From Marsupella aquatica (lineage: Eukaryota > Marchantiophyta): a DNA stretch of 64,000 bases. A program made the position numbers and the translations under genes. Where the stretch lies: positions 16,244,001 to 16,308,000 of the forward strand of contig OZ316898.1 in NCBI GenBank assembly GCA_973895155.1, read 5' to 3'. Positions 25,101 through 35,541 of the stretch are shown here, one piece after another; positions within the stretch are counted from its first letter, which is position 1, and each line of letters begins with the position of its first letter. The notes beneath the pieces were generated by a model. It did not search any database. It was not told where the DNA came from and was given only the letters and a program-made list of their open reading frames with translations.

Positions 25101-26793
25101 GTAGCGGAGCTCGACAAGGAGCTAAGAGCAACACGGGAGGAGAGGGCTACCTTGAAGAAAGAACTGGAGGAAGCCCACAGGGAACGGGAGGAAGCCCAGA
25201 AGGAACTAGAGGAGGCGTGCAAGGACCTGGATGAGACCCAGGAGGAGTTGGAGGAACTCACGAGGAAGATGGAGAACCTACAGCGGCGGGCCGACAACCA
25301 AACAGAGCGGCTGAAGAAACAAGCCGCAGTATTTAAGTGCTTGTCTTCATCAGGCCCAACTCCAATTGGGGCAACCAAGTTACCAGGAGTGGTACTGGCC
25401 GAAGAAAAAGCCGCGCCACCTGCACCAGTGACGGAAGTAAGTGGGAAGGGGAAGGGACCAGCTGCCGAACCAGAAAAGAAGAAGAAGCGGAAACCTTCAG
25501 GGTCAAGGAGTAATACGACTCCACTGGCCGTGGTGACCAAGGAGGTAAACCCAACACCAACCTCCGGCATGAACACGGCAATAGATTCCGCTATCACCAA
25601 AGGTGGGGATGGCGCGGCCCAAGCCAGACTACTCAATAATGAGGCCGGTATCCCAGATCCACCTCTTGAGCAGGTCGGGGAGACAGTGGCTGAAGCCGAG
25701 GCCGAGGCCGTAGCCGAGAATGATTCCCGAGCCGATGCCGAAGCCGAGGGTGGGCCCAGTCATGCCAAAAAGTTGACTCGGTCAGAGGCAGGTAATCTGT
25801 CAGAGGACGGACCAACGGCAGTGGTTGCAGAGGAAGCATTGGGGGCGTCCATTGAGGATCCACCACCGGTGTCGTGACGGTGCAAGGGCGCCATTCCTTT
25901 TAGGAAAGGCGGACGTGGAGGTAGGAGGCGTGAATGGGCAGGGCGGGCGCTGATCTCCAAGTTTAGGATTAGGATCAGGACCAGGAGCGGCCCTGACACT
26001 TAGCTTAGTGGGATTGCGGTTCCACTGGTAGGAGCAACACTTGTGCTCCTGCCTTGCTGTACATAGGTAGTTTCGGGAAGGTAGATTACTGTTAGGTAGA
26101 TTAGGCTTACGCTGCAAAGAATTAGGCGGATCCACTACCAGGATAAGTACCTGGGCAGCGGGGAGCTCAGGGCCTCTTCTTTAGCAAGTTTTTAGTTTGC
26201 ACCAGCCGGGTTGGGATCAAGTAGTAAGAGAAGCTCTCGGTTAGTCATACCGTGACCTTGTGTATATTCATGTTTCCTCATGCCTAAGAGCTGAATAGAG
26301 TTGGCCTCACGGCTTAGTTCGTAGAGCTTGTGTATGAGATGTACTGTTTGTATGGCAAGTGCATGGTATGACTCAGTCAGAAGGAGTCATTTTGCTATTT
26401 GTGTGTCGCATTAACTTGTGTGAAGAGTGCCCACATCTACCAGAAGGAAGGAAAGTAAACAAGGGAGTGAGAGTTGGATGTGTCGAGCTGAGAGAGGTCT
26501 TAGCGGCTTAACCAAGCCTATTGGGGATCATTCCGGCGGCGGAATCCAAACATACCTAACCAGAAGGAGAGGAAGACAAGGGAAGGCCTAGATTAGGCCG
26601 GCTACGTATCTCATGACCCGATGAAGGATCTGTCCAGTATATGTGGGTAAAAGGCTAATAGTAATAGTAGGAGGAGGTTAGCAGCGTCCCATGCCGCTAA
26701 GCCGCGGAAATGGCCTCGCCAAGCGCGAAACCTGTGGGAATCGGCTTGAGCTGGGGGGTTTCTTGGGTTTAGGGAGCCATGGGACGCACCACA
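22130..26793 (+). mobile_element. Solo LTR A, 4664 bp, in element D pol
   Basis: Plus-strand unit starting TGTGATGCCTAGCC and ending GGGACGCACCACA, flanked by a perfect 5-bp duplication. No PBS, gag, pol or PPT lies inside. The same two ends delimit the 3' LTR of element C (4660 bp), so the unit is one whole LTR left by LTR-LTR recombination. It holds about 115 bp of leader with an AAATATAAAC box near 22225, the LTR-ORF (22245-25877), then about 916 bp with purine-rich stretches just after the ORF. Confidence 0.9.
22245..25877 (+). pseudogene. LTR-ORF, full length, three nonsense codons
   Basis: One frame of 1211 codons with TAG at 24405, 24552 and 24996, each replacing CAG of other copies, and no frameshift. 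Layout by residue: 1-60 basic; about 88-190 alpha-helical (MSNINQAAHFW, NQLNDLLFCED, HWELKGSTERW); an NLS-like KRTRSAAPRK near 225; globular domain about 270-470 (HFAREEDACF, TRIYGKDFYLTPKVIAEVFG, HCNLPRAEIG, RLGYHMPLLCRYARG); Pro-rich and acidic linker to about 680; coiled coil about 730-1025; KKKKRKPSGS and an Ala/Glu-rich tail ending PPPVS. The globular part resembles plant retroelement accessory ('plant mobile'-like) domains. No signal peptide or membrane segment, so it is not an env. Function unknown; nuclear targeting and oligomerisation are inferred. Confidence 0.85.
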
Positions 26794-28281
26794 CCTCTAC
26801 TAACATCTGCTTCAATTCCACCACCGCTGTCACTCGCTCTGGTGTGGGTTCGAAGTTTGCACCTGCCTTGAGCATGTTGGTTAATAGTAAAGCTAGCTTG
26901 GCAAAATCCTTGATGAACCGGCGATAATAACCAATGCAACCCAAGAAGGATCTCACATCCTTTATGTTCTTAGGTTGCATGATATCTAGCCACACTGCTA
27001 GCTTACCCTTATCAATCTCAATGCCCTTTTTTGATACCTTGTGACCTAGTAGCACACCTTCTGTTACTGCAAAGAAACATTTATCTGGGTGTAACTTGAG
27101 GCCTACCTCTCTGCATCTCATGAAGGTTTTCCTAAGGTATTTAGCATGGTTCGATGCCTTCCCAAATATTGCAAAGTCATCAATGAAGATTTCCATGAAT
27201 TTTCTCAAGTAGTCATGAAAAATGTTCACCATTAATCGTTGGAACATAGCTGGTGCATTACAGAGTCCAAACGGCATACGTTGAAGACATAGATCCCCCA
27301 TTCCGTGATGAAGGCTGTCTTGATTTGGTCCTCCTGCCTAATCCTGATTTGGTTATAACCAGAGTATCCATCCATGAATGAGTACAGTTCATGACTGGCT
27401 ACCATGTCTAGTACCATATCAGTAAAGGGTAAGGGAAAATGGTCTTTTAACGTAGCCTCATTCAACTTCCTGTAATCCTGACAAACCCAGATCTTTGGTT
27501 TACCATTGGGTCCAGCTTTCTTGGGAACTATCACAATTGGAGACACCCAGTCTGAATGCAGGACTGGAGTGATGAATCCGGCTTCCACTAGTTTATCGAT
27601 TTCAGCCTTGACCATCAGAGAATACTTAGGGTTCATCCATCGAATTGGTTGTCGAAATGATTTGGCCCCTAACATGAGATCGATTCGGTGTTCTCCTAGT
27701 TTTGGGTCTACTCCCTTCAGATCTTGGTGACTCCATGCGAACACATCCTGAAATTCAATTAGTAATTCACTGATCTCTTTCTCAAGCTCAGGTGCTAGAT
27801 CCCGCCCCAAGTTCAGTTCCCTTCCTTCTCCTAAGTCTAGCTTCCGGTATTGCCGTGCTTGGATCATATTAATCTGCTTCTTCAAATTCGGGTCCAACTC
27901 GGCTTCCAGCCTCTCCAGTCTCATACCTCCATAGACTGGAATCTCGGCAGTACTAGCCGAGTTGGTTGACTTAGGTTCTCCCTGGTTATTAACAGACTGT
28001 TCCCTTACCGTTCTGCTTGGTTTTGAATTGGTTGTTGGCTCCCCTTCCTGACTCGACTCTGGTTTCTTCCCGTGCATCTTATCTATTCTTGCTTCCTGAG
28101 GGTCAGGCCATCGTGCTCTTCCGGCTTCTAGCAGGGCCTGAATTTGTTCTGCCCTTGTGATCGGCTTGTAAGCCGATCCCTTGGTATTTAATTTTTTGCC
28201 GATGATAGACAGCGTTGTGGATCCTGTCGGCTCTGCCACAACGCCCGAGGAAAATCCACTGTCTTTGGTGTAGCTCCCCAC
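26794..28281 (-). pseudogene. Element D pol, 5' half (RT)
   Basis: Ty3/gypsy reverse transcriptase: WVSPIVIVPKKAGPNGKPK, FMDGYSGYNQIR, MPFGLCNAPAMFQ, and the catalytic FIDDF. A 1-nt loss near 27280 relative to element C (IYVFNRMPFG) shifts the frame, separating 27295-28281 from 26794-27290. The gene is cut at 26794 by solo LTR A and resumes at 22129. The frame opens right after a stop codon and overlaps the gag end (28188) by 94 nt in the -1 frame, as in C. Confidence 0.88.
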
Positions 28282-29040
28282 TTAGCCGTTTCATCTAGCC
28301 GATCCGCCTCTTGTGTCTCTTCCGGAATTGAAGCTAAAAATGTTGACTCTATGGCAAAGCAATCCTCGGTCTCTTGTTCACCTTCCTCCAGGTTACTCTC
28401 CATAGGTTCGTGCCATAGTCCGCTGGGGGGCACTTCCGGTCCAAATACATTTTCTTTGGTTAGGTCAGTGAGGCATTCTAGCCAACGTACTTCATCGGCT
28501 AACTCCAGTCCACTGTCGTACCCATCTACTTCCCTGATGCTTTTCCTGCGGTCATCCTTGGTGTCCCAGGATACCGTGATAGATGGGGTCCCAAAGGTGA
28601 ACCCCAATCTTCTATTACTTTGGCTAGGTACAGCCATGGCCTGCCAATTAATAGCCGGAATGACGTAGGGTTTACCGGCTTCATTACTACATAGTTAATG
28701 CTAAAGAAGATTCCTCCTATCTCAGTCTTGATGCCGGTTAACACTCCCGTCGGAATGACCTGATACCCATTGGCCATGTTTAACACTCTTCCAGTCATCT
28801 CCGGCGTTAGACCCCATCCTTTTGCTGTTGAATCAATCATAATACATACCCCGGATCCTCCATCAATGGGTACTCGCAATAATATTTCTCCTTGAATCAT
28901 TAATGGTAATGCTGGGGCTCCTTGATCTTCTTCTATCATCAGCACATCGGATTTGGTTGCTACCTTGGGTAATCTCGGCTTGCCAAGAATCGCCTTCCTT
29001 AACTGCTTCCGGAAGTACGGGCTATTTTTCAAGTTGACCT
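28188..29040 (-). pseudogene. Element D gag, 3' part with protease
   Basis: The retropepsin-like region is visible: DVLMIEEDQGAPALPLMIQG, then the active-site equivalent IDGGSGVCIM, and LIGRPWLYLA. A 10-bp deletion near 28605 relative to element C (around EDWGKKQFTFG) shifts the frame, so 28526-29040 and 28188-28600 are read in different frames. The sequence is separated from the N-terminal gag at 30891 by a LINE insertion. The C-terminus (LSSAKN, stop) overlaps pol. Confidence 0.85.
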
Positions 29041-30890
29041 ATGGTAATGGTAATGGTAATGGTAATGTATTATAAGCTCCGGGACCATGAAAGTCAAAGG
29101 AGCTGCCACAAAAAGTAAAGTACAATGCAATCAAAGAAAAGAGCAACCAAAAGAGATTGCTCAGAAGAGGACAACTATGTCCTCAAAGAAACTATGGACC
29201 TAGAGAGCCCTATGGACCTAGAGTGCCCTGAAAGATTTTCCAAACCTATTCTCCTTTCCCTATCCACCGCAAAGATATATCTTCCAAGTTGCTGAGGGGG
29301 CAGACCAAACAATGCATACAAATCTTTCACCAAGATTTGAGATGCCATCCTAACCCCCTCATAAAACTTGCAAGCAATGAATACATGATATTCATTCTCT
29401 ATACTAGAGCTATCACATAGTTGACAAACCCTCTTTTTCCTGTCAATATCCTTCCATCTCCCTTGTTCTACTTCAAGGTGGTGTGAGCTTAGTCTATACT
29501 GAGCAATAAGTTGTCTAAGTTGTACTGAGATAGTGCTAGATAAGTATTCTTGTTCTCGATATTTCTTCATGGGGTTCACATCTCTCATGTAGTATTGCTG
29601 CCGTGGGCTAGGTTCCTGCCAAAGTTTGTGCAAAGCCTTTTGCTCAAGTTTTGCTCTTAGCTTGGTTGGGTGTGTTGGCCATTCATGTTCAGGAAAATCC
29701 CAAGCATGGGCCCACCTGCACACATCTGCATACCACCCTTTAGCTGAAGATGAGCGCAAGGCATGAAAAGGAAATCTGTTTTCCTCCAACTCTCTTACAC
29801 GCATGATGTATTTGAGTGTGTGGAAGAGTGCCTCCACCTCCAAAGGAAACAAGCCTGCCTCTACAAGTGTAAGTGCATATGGGGTTTGTGACTTGATCCC
29901 AAGCTCCATCTCAAGAAATAGCTTTTGCAGCCCCTCAATCTGTTGCCACCCAGATTTAGACACACCTGCTCCCCAAATTGGTGCTCCATAAAGAATGACT
30001 GGTTTCACCAAAGCTCCAAAGAGATGTTTCCTTAACCTCCAAGTGTGTAGACCAGCTCTTTTGCATTTGTTCATGAATGCATAAAAAGCTCTGTACCCAT
30101 TGGCAGCCCTAGATTTTACACATGAGGCCCAACTCAAGTTTTGAGAGAACTCCACCCCAAGGTATTTGTAGGTCCTCACAAATTCCACCAGATTCCCTTG
30201 GAAGTAGAGCTCTGGATTTTGTCGTGTGCCAATGCCCAAACACTTGGTCTTCTTGAGGTTGACTACCATCCCTGTTGCTTGACAAAACTCCTCCAAGGCA
30301 TTGAGATGTCTTTGCAAAGCTTCTTGAGCATGAGCAAGTAGGACCACATCATCTACAAATATAAGAAGTTGGAGGACAAACCTACCCAATTGAGTGCCAA
30401 CTCCACCATGCTCCTCCAAAATGTTGTGTAGCTGATCAATGAAGATGCCAAAGAGAGTTGGTGAGAGAGGACAACCTTGGATCACCCCAAGAGTGCTCCA
30501 GATTTCTTCAGAGGTTTCCTTTGAAAGTTTGATGCGCACTTCTTGGTACAATTTAGAAACAGCCAACCTGAGCTCTTCAGGCACTTCCAACTCCACCATC
30601 CTATCCCAAAGTTTGGATCGGGAAACTTTGTCAAAGGCCTTGGAGAAGTCCACAAACAAGCAAAATAATGGTTTATGTGGAGATTTGGCCTTTTCACACA
30701 ACACCCTCAAGCAGAGAATGTGATCCATAATGCTGAATTCTCTCCTAAAACCTGCTTGTGAAGGTGCCCTTTTCATCTCACTCTCCAACCAAGAGCTTAA
30801 TCTGGCTTCAAGTAGTCCTCCCAAAACTTTAGCAAAAGTATTGCCTACCATGATGGTTCTGTAGTTGTGCACATCGTCCTTGTTGCCTGT
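29041..30890 (-). mobile_element. 5'-truncated LINE inserted in D gag
   Basis: Non-LTR reverse transcriptase read on the minus strand, ending at the stop at 29175. Motifs: DVHNYRTIMVGNTFAKVLGG, SQAGFRREFSIMDHI, CLFVDFSKAFDKV, GVIQGCPLSPTLFG, catalytic FVDD, thumb region, and a C-terminal zf-RVT-like CQLC...H...C. Endonuclease and N-terminal parts are absent. The 3' end is not poly(A) but about four TTACCA units (sense ATTACCATTACC, 29041-29067). The insertion replaced about 8 nt of gag (between GTCTCG and AGGTCAAC of the sense strand) and left no clear target duplication. By chance it is in frame with upstream gag, giving one open frame of about 900 codons. Confidence 0.9.
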
Positions 30891-33044
30891 CGAGACTCTA
30901 GATTCTAGCACATCTTTAGCCAGGTCATAGGGAACTATCGGCTTCTCTTCTGGCGGTGTCTTCATCATGGATTCGGCCTGTTTTTCCACGCTGGTCTCCA
31001 CAGCCATTGGATCCTCCGAAGCAAACAACGCTTTTGCTCGTTTCACATCCTTGGCTATAGCTTTGGTATTCTCCAGGGTTTCTAATTCTCGCAATTGTTT
31101 CTTAACACTAGCCATAATAGAGGGGTAGAACAACTTGGGGTGATCTTGATTGAAGTCGCTATCCTGTGAAGGATTGGGCTCATGGGTGGGCCCGTGGCTT
31201 ACCTGTGTTGTCGGCGCCTTTCCTTCCCCTTCTGTTGATGTTGACGAAGAGTCGATTCTTTCTTCCTTATCCTTCCCTTTATTTTTGGCCAGCCCATCCC
31301 ACCTTTCCTTCCTTCTGGTAGATCGAGTAGAGACCCGGTAGCAATCATGATCCAAATCCTCCTCTGAGAAGGTTGATAGGGCCTCGGCCTCATCATCGGA
31401 TGGTCCGAACTCTGCTTCGGTATCTGTTTGCCATCCGAGTTCGATGTGGTTGATTTGAACTCCTCCGGGGGTAGTACCTGGCGGTAAAACCTTGACTGGC
31501 AAGAGCTTATGATTTGCGGCCAGGCTTGCCAACCAAGTAGGACATTGTCCTAGCATGTGACCCTCTTGTTGGCATCCCATACATAGCTGAGCTGGTTGTC
31601 CATCACCTTGTTTGCATGCATTCGGGCATTCTCTAGCAAAATGACCAGGTTGACCACAATTATAGCATGTCGCAAATCTTTGCACATTCGGCCTAGGAGG
31701 TACTGACGGATTCTGAATAATCCGTGGATACATCTCTCCCGGATTGTTCCTTAATCCTGACCAGAGAGATGCAGGTCGGTTGGATAGATCTCGTGCTCCA
31801 GTCTCACTGATGCCAAAAACACTATGAGCGGCATCCCCTAAAAAGTACTCTACTTCTCCCTGACATGGTCGAGCCTCAGCCACATGCCGAACATGACTAG
31901 TATTAAGTTTAGGACACGCATCTTTATGGTGTCCGGTTTTATAACATAAGGCACACCATACAAAGCTATCCTCCTGTACTACCTTCTTCTTCGATTTTAC
32001 CTCTGCTATTATAGCCTTAAGTTGCTCGGTAAGGGCTACGATGTTATCTGGTGTTTTAGCCTCTAGTTTGACTTTTATCTGTCCCCTCCTTCTGCCCTTC
32101 CTTTTCCTAGTTTTTTCTTCTTCAGAACTAGAAGATGACTCACTCTTGCTACTCCCACTATCCGAGCTTGAGTTATCACTTCTTGACTTCTTAGAATGTT
32201 TCTTTTTCTTATCTTTTTTCTTATGGGGTGATCCTTCCTCCGATGAGGAACTCTCAGACTTAAGCTATTTCTTCCGGCTTGTGATATCTGCATTAATGTA
32301 TAATTGCATATCCTTAATTGCCTCGGCTAAAGTCTCTGGGTTCTCCTTCCTAATTTCAAAACTCATCTTCTATGGCAAAGCATTCACTAACCATTGAAGT
32401 TGCATACCTTCAGATGCATTGGTCTTTGTACGTCTTACCAGCTTTTGGAAGCGTTGCAAGAACTTCCTGAAGGATTTGTTCTCCTTGAACCGAAGTCATC
32501 CCAACTTCAGCACTGCTAACTCTGAAGTTCCAATGGGTCAAAACTCCTTGACAAATAGTGATCTAAAAGTATTCCAGATGGCTTGATCTTCCACGTCCAA
32601 TGCTCTGTACCAAGGCCTAGCCTCATCTTTGAACAGGCCGGGAAGAATTTGCATCTCGATGGCCGATTCTCCATTTGCTGCAGAGGTTCCTTCGAAGTCA
32701 TCCAACCATTCGTCCGGATCCTCATCCCCTCTTCCATGAAAGGCCTTGTAATGAATACGCGACCGTTGGCTTGGTCTGGTCCCTGGCCTCTCGTCTGGCC
32801 GTGCCTCTGGTTCCCCCATGTCGGTTGGAGACTCACTTCTCCTTACCGACCCTTCTTCTGGTATGTCTTCTTTGATGCCACTTTCAGTTACAGAGCTACT
32901 AGCTCTTTCTGCCCCTCTCAGTCGTTGTGTATCATGCCACCCGGCGAGCTGCTGCAGACGAGCTCTCTCCCATTGAATCGCTCTTTCCTCTCTCGGCGTA
33001 GGTTTAGTCATTACCCACGCTTCCTTCCTAACTTCATATCTCAC
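30891..33044 (-). pseudogene. Element D gag, N-terminal part
   Basis: Retrotrans_gag (IHYKAFHGRGDEDPDEWLDDF, EARPWYRALDVEDQ), a Ser/Lys-rich linker, and CCHC knuckles including CYNCGQPGHFAREC and CMGCQQEGHMLGQC. Relative to element C it has nonsense codons near 32264 (CAG to TAG), about 32372 and about 32490. The 3' end joins the LINE at 30890. Start ATG is near 33012 (MTKPTPREER), matching C's MTDLTPREER. Confidence 0.85.
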
Positions 33045-33065
33045 GGCTTAAGAAATGCCCCCTCC

Positions 33066-33374
33066 GTCCCATGGTTCCCCAAACCCAAGAAACCCCCTTG
33101 CTCAAGCCGATTCCCGCAGGTTTTGTCCTTGGCGAGGCCATTTCCGCGGCTTAGTGGCATGGGACGCTGCTAACTCTCCTTCAACTACTATTATTAACAT
33201 TTTACACACATATACTGGACAGATCCTTCATCGGGTCATGAGATACTTAGCCGGCCTAATCTAGGCCCTCCCTTGTATTCCTCTCCTGGTCTTCCATTAG
33301 GTATGTTTGGATTCCGCCGCCGGAATGATCCCCAATTGGCTTGGTTAAGCTGCTAAGACCTCTCTCAGCTCGAC
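33066..33374 (-). mobile_element. Remnant of the 5' LTR of element D
   Basis: Sense 3' end of the family LTR (GTCCCATGG..., the TATACTGGACAGATCC block, the ATTCCGCCGCCGGAATGATCC block), ending abruptly at 33374 (CTCGAC) and joined to element F. Relative to C, 23 bp are missing between CCTCC and GTCCC, which removes the PBS and the LTR terminus. This copy could not prime reverse transcription. Confidence 0.82.
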
Positions 33375-33395
33375 GGACCGGACTACAAGGTTAGT

Positions 33396-35541
33396 ATGAC
33401 CCTTACAGCCTTGGGATTTTGGACCTTGTTTGGCAAGGTAGCTGCTAAGTTCTCCGAGACTTACTGGTACTCTTGTCCCGAGAAAGCCGCTTACGAACGA
33501 AGATACGCGAAGCTGGTGACCAAGGTAGCATTGGTTAATTGCGAAAGGACAGCCATCACCAGGGATTCCAGCTACAACGAGCTGCGAGACTACATCACCG
33601 AACTATATCTCAATGAGGAAGGGCTTAGATTGGTAGCACAGACGATTCTTGAAGTCCCAGCGAAGTTCTTTAAGCTGAAGGGCAGCCAACGGCTTACTCA
33701 AGCAAAGTTCGACAAGATTCCGGGGTACCTAGACCAGCAGATCGCAACCGAAAAGTGCCAAGAAGACATCAGCAGACAACGGGAAGCGCCGCGTAATCTT
33801 ACGTTCCTCGGGGAAAGCTCCAACGCCTTCAAGTGGGATATGGCTACCTCGATACCACCAGTGCCTCAGCCGATGACCACCGACGTACCGCCGAACCGGT
33901 CCCAAGTCCGTCCAGTGATCAACACAAAGTGTTCTTCGGGTTCCGAGCGAGTTAGTCCGCAACTCGAACAACGTTATCGTAAGCGGCCAAGGACAACGAC
34001 GGCCCCCGAATCAACAACGCAAACCAACACCGCGCCTGCACCTGCCCCGACAAACCCCCCGGCCAACCAGAACTGACGGCCCCCGGATAACCCAAAGTCC
34101 AACTTATTATAAGTAATCCGCGTCCCCAAAGTAGTTTGGATCACGATCAAGAAACTCGAACACGCGGACTATCTCAAGGAGCATCAGTTGGAGCAGTTCG
34201 CTCACTTGCTATGGAGGCCGTGCGCCGCCGGGCCGAAGGAGATTTGTGAGTTCATCTCCAATTTCGACACTGACGCGTCGACCACCAAGGTTTTGGGGTA
34301 GGCCTTATCACTCACGGAGCATCAGTTAACGCAAATCTTCTGTCTGCCAACCGGGCCGGTGCCGGTTGAACTCCAAATTTGGGATAAGGAGTATACACCG
34401 CGGCACTTCAAACCCGAGGGTAAGACGGACAACGGATACAAGCAGGGCTCGTGCACCAACTTAATCTGCATCGAGCGTCTTAACTTCATACGGACTACCC
34501 TACACATGATTGAGCCACGATCCGAGATTTCCCTCTGCACGATCGTGCAGGTGGAATAGTACAAATGGCGGAACTGGGCCCAATTCTTCTACCAAAGATT
34601 CTCGGGGGAGCTGAAGCGGGCTCAGGGTGGTATGGCTATTGGGGGGAAGACTTACTTGGGGAGCCATATCGCCATTATCCTCGCCTGGTACAAGGCACGG
34701 CGGGAGGCCAGAGGAAAGAATATGGCCACCTCAGCCCCGACTAATATCACCCCCGCCCTAGAGGAGGCAACCCCGAGCGCGCGGACTACCGTCCCTCAGG
34801 CAAACCCCGGGCCAGAAGCCCCGACTAATACTCCGCCACCTCCTCCTATGGAAATTCCGCCGCCCCCTTCTGTCGAGCCTCCGCTACCCGCAGTACAACC
34901 ACCACCAATCCCTCCACCACCTGAAGAAACCTTCCCCTCCCCAGTGCAGACTACGGAGGAGCTCGTTGCCCCGCCCGAGGAACCACCGATACCTGAGAGG
35001 ATGGAGGACTACCAAGTAGCCCCGGGGACCATGGCCTACGACCTGGTCCAGAAGTTTAGCCAGACTATGTCTGGGGAGCTGGCGATGTACATCGGACAAC
35101 AAGTCTCGGCGTACTTTCAACCAGCCTTCTTCATGTTAGAGCACCAACCACGGATAGTAAGCCACTTGGAAGAAGAACTCATGGCAAAGGGGAATGAGAT
35201 CGGGCGCCTCCAGATGCTGGTAGAGCACCTCGAGGAGGAGGCCACTACCCGCCGCGAGGAGTTAGTCCGCACCGTCGAATAGAGGGATGGACTAACCCAG
35301 GAGTTAAGCGGAGCGCAAGCAGATCTCAAGAAGCTGGACGACACCGTGCTTCAATTACGCTCAGAATATTCGGCTCGGGTTACTTGCCTGACGGACCTCA
35401 ACAAACAATTCCTGCAGGCAGCGCAGCAGGTGGCGAGTCTCTCCGCCGAACGAGATAAATTGCTGGCGCAGGACCAGATCCATCGCGACTCCATTAACCA
35501 GCTCAACCTGGAGGTAGCGCGGCTCTAGACCAAGGCCGACG
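33396..35541 (+). pseudogene. F accessory ORF, first copy, decayed
   Basis: N-terminal part (33396-34076): MTLTALGFWTLFGKVAAKF..., ending in a basic YRKRPRTTT and Thr/Pro-rich tail with a stop at 34074. Downstream sequence continues with DYLKEHQLEQFAHLLWRP, FISNFDTDAS, a domain ending LHMIEPRSEISLCTIVQVE, a very Pro-rich stretch (PPPPPMEIPPPP) and a coiled coil (LMAKGNEIGRLQMLVEHL), with TAG codons at 34300, 34558, 35281 and 35527. The order helical N-terminus, globular domain, Pro-rich linker, coiled coil matches the C-family LTR-ORF. Confidence 0.65.
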
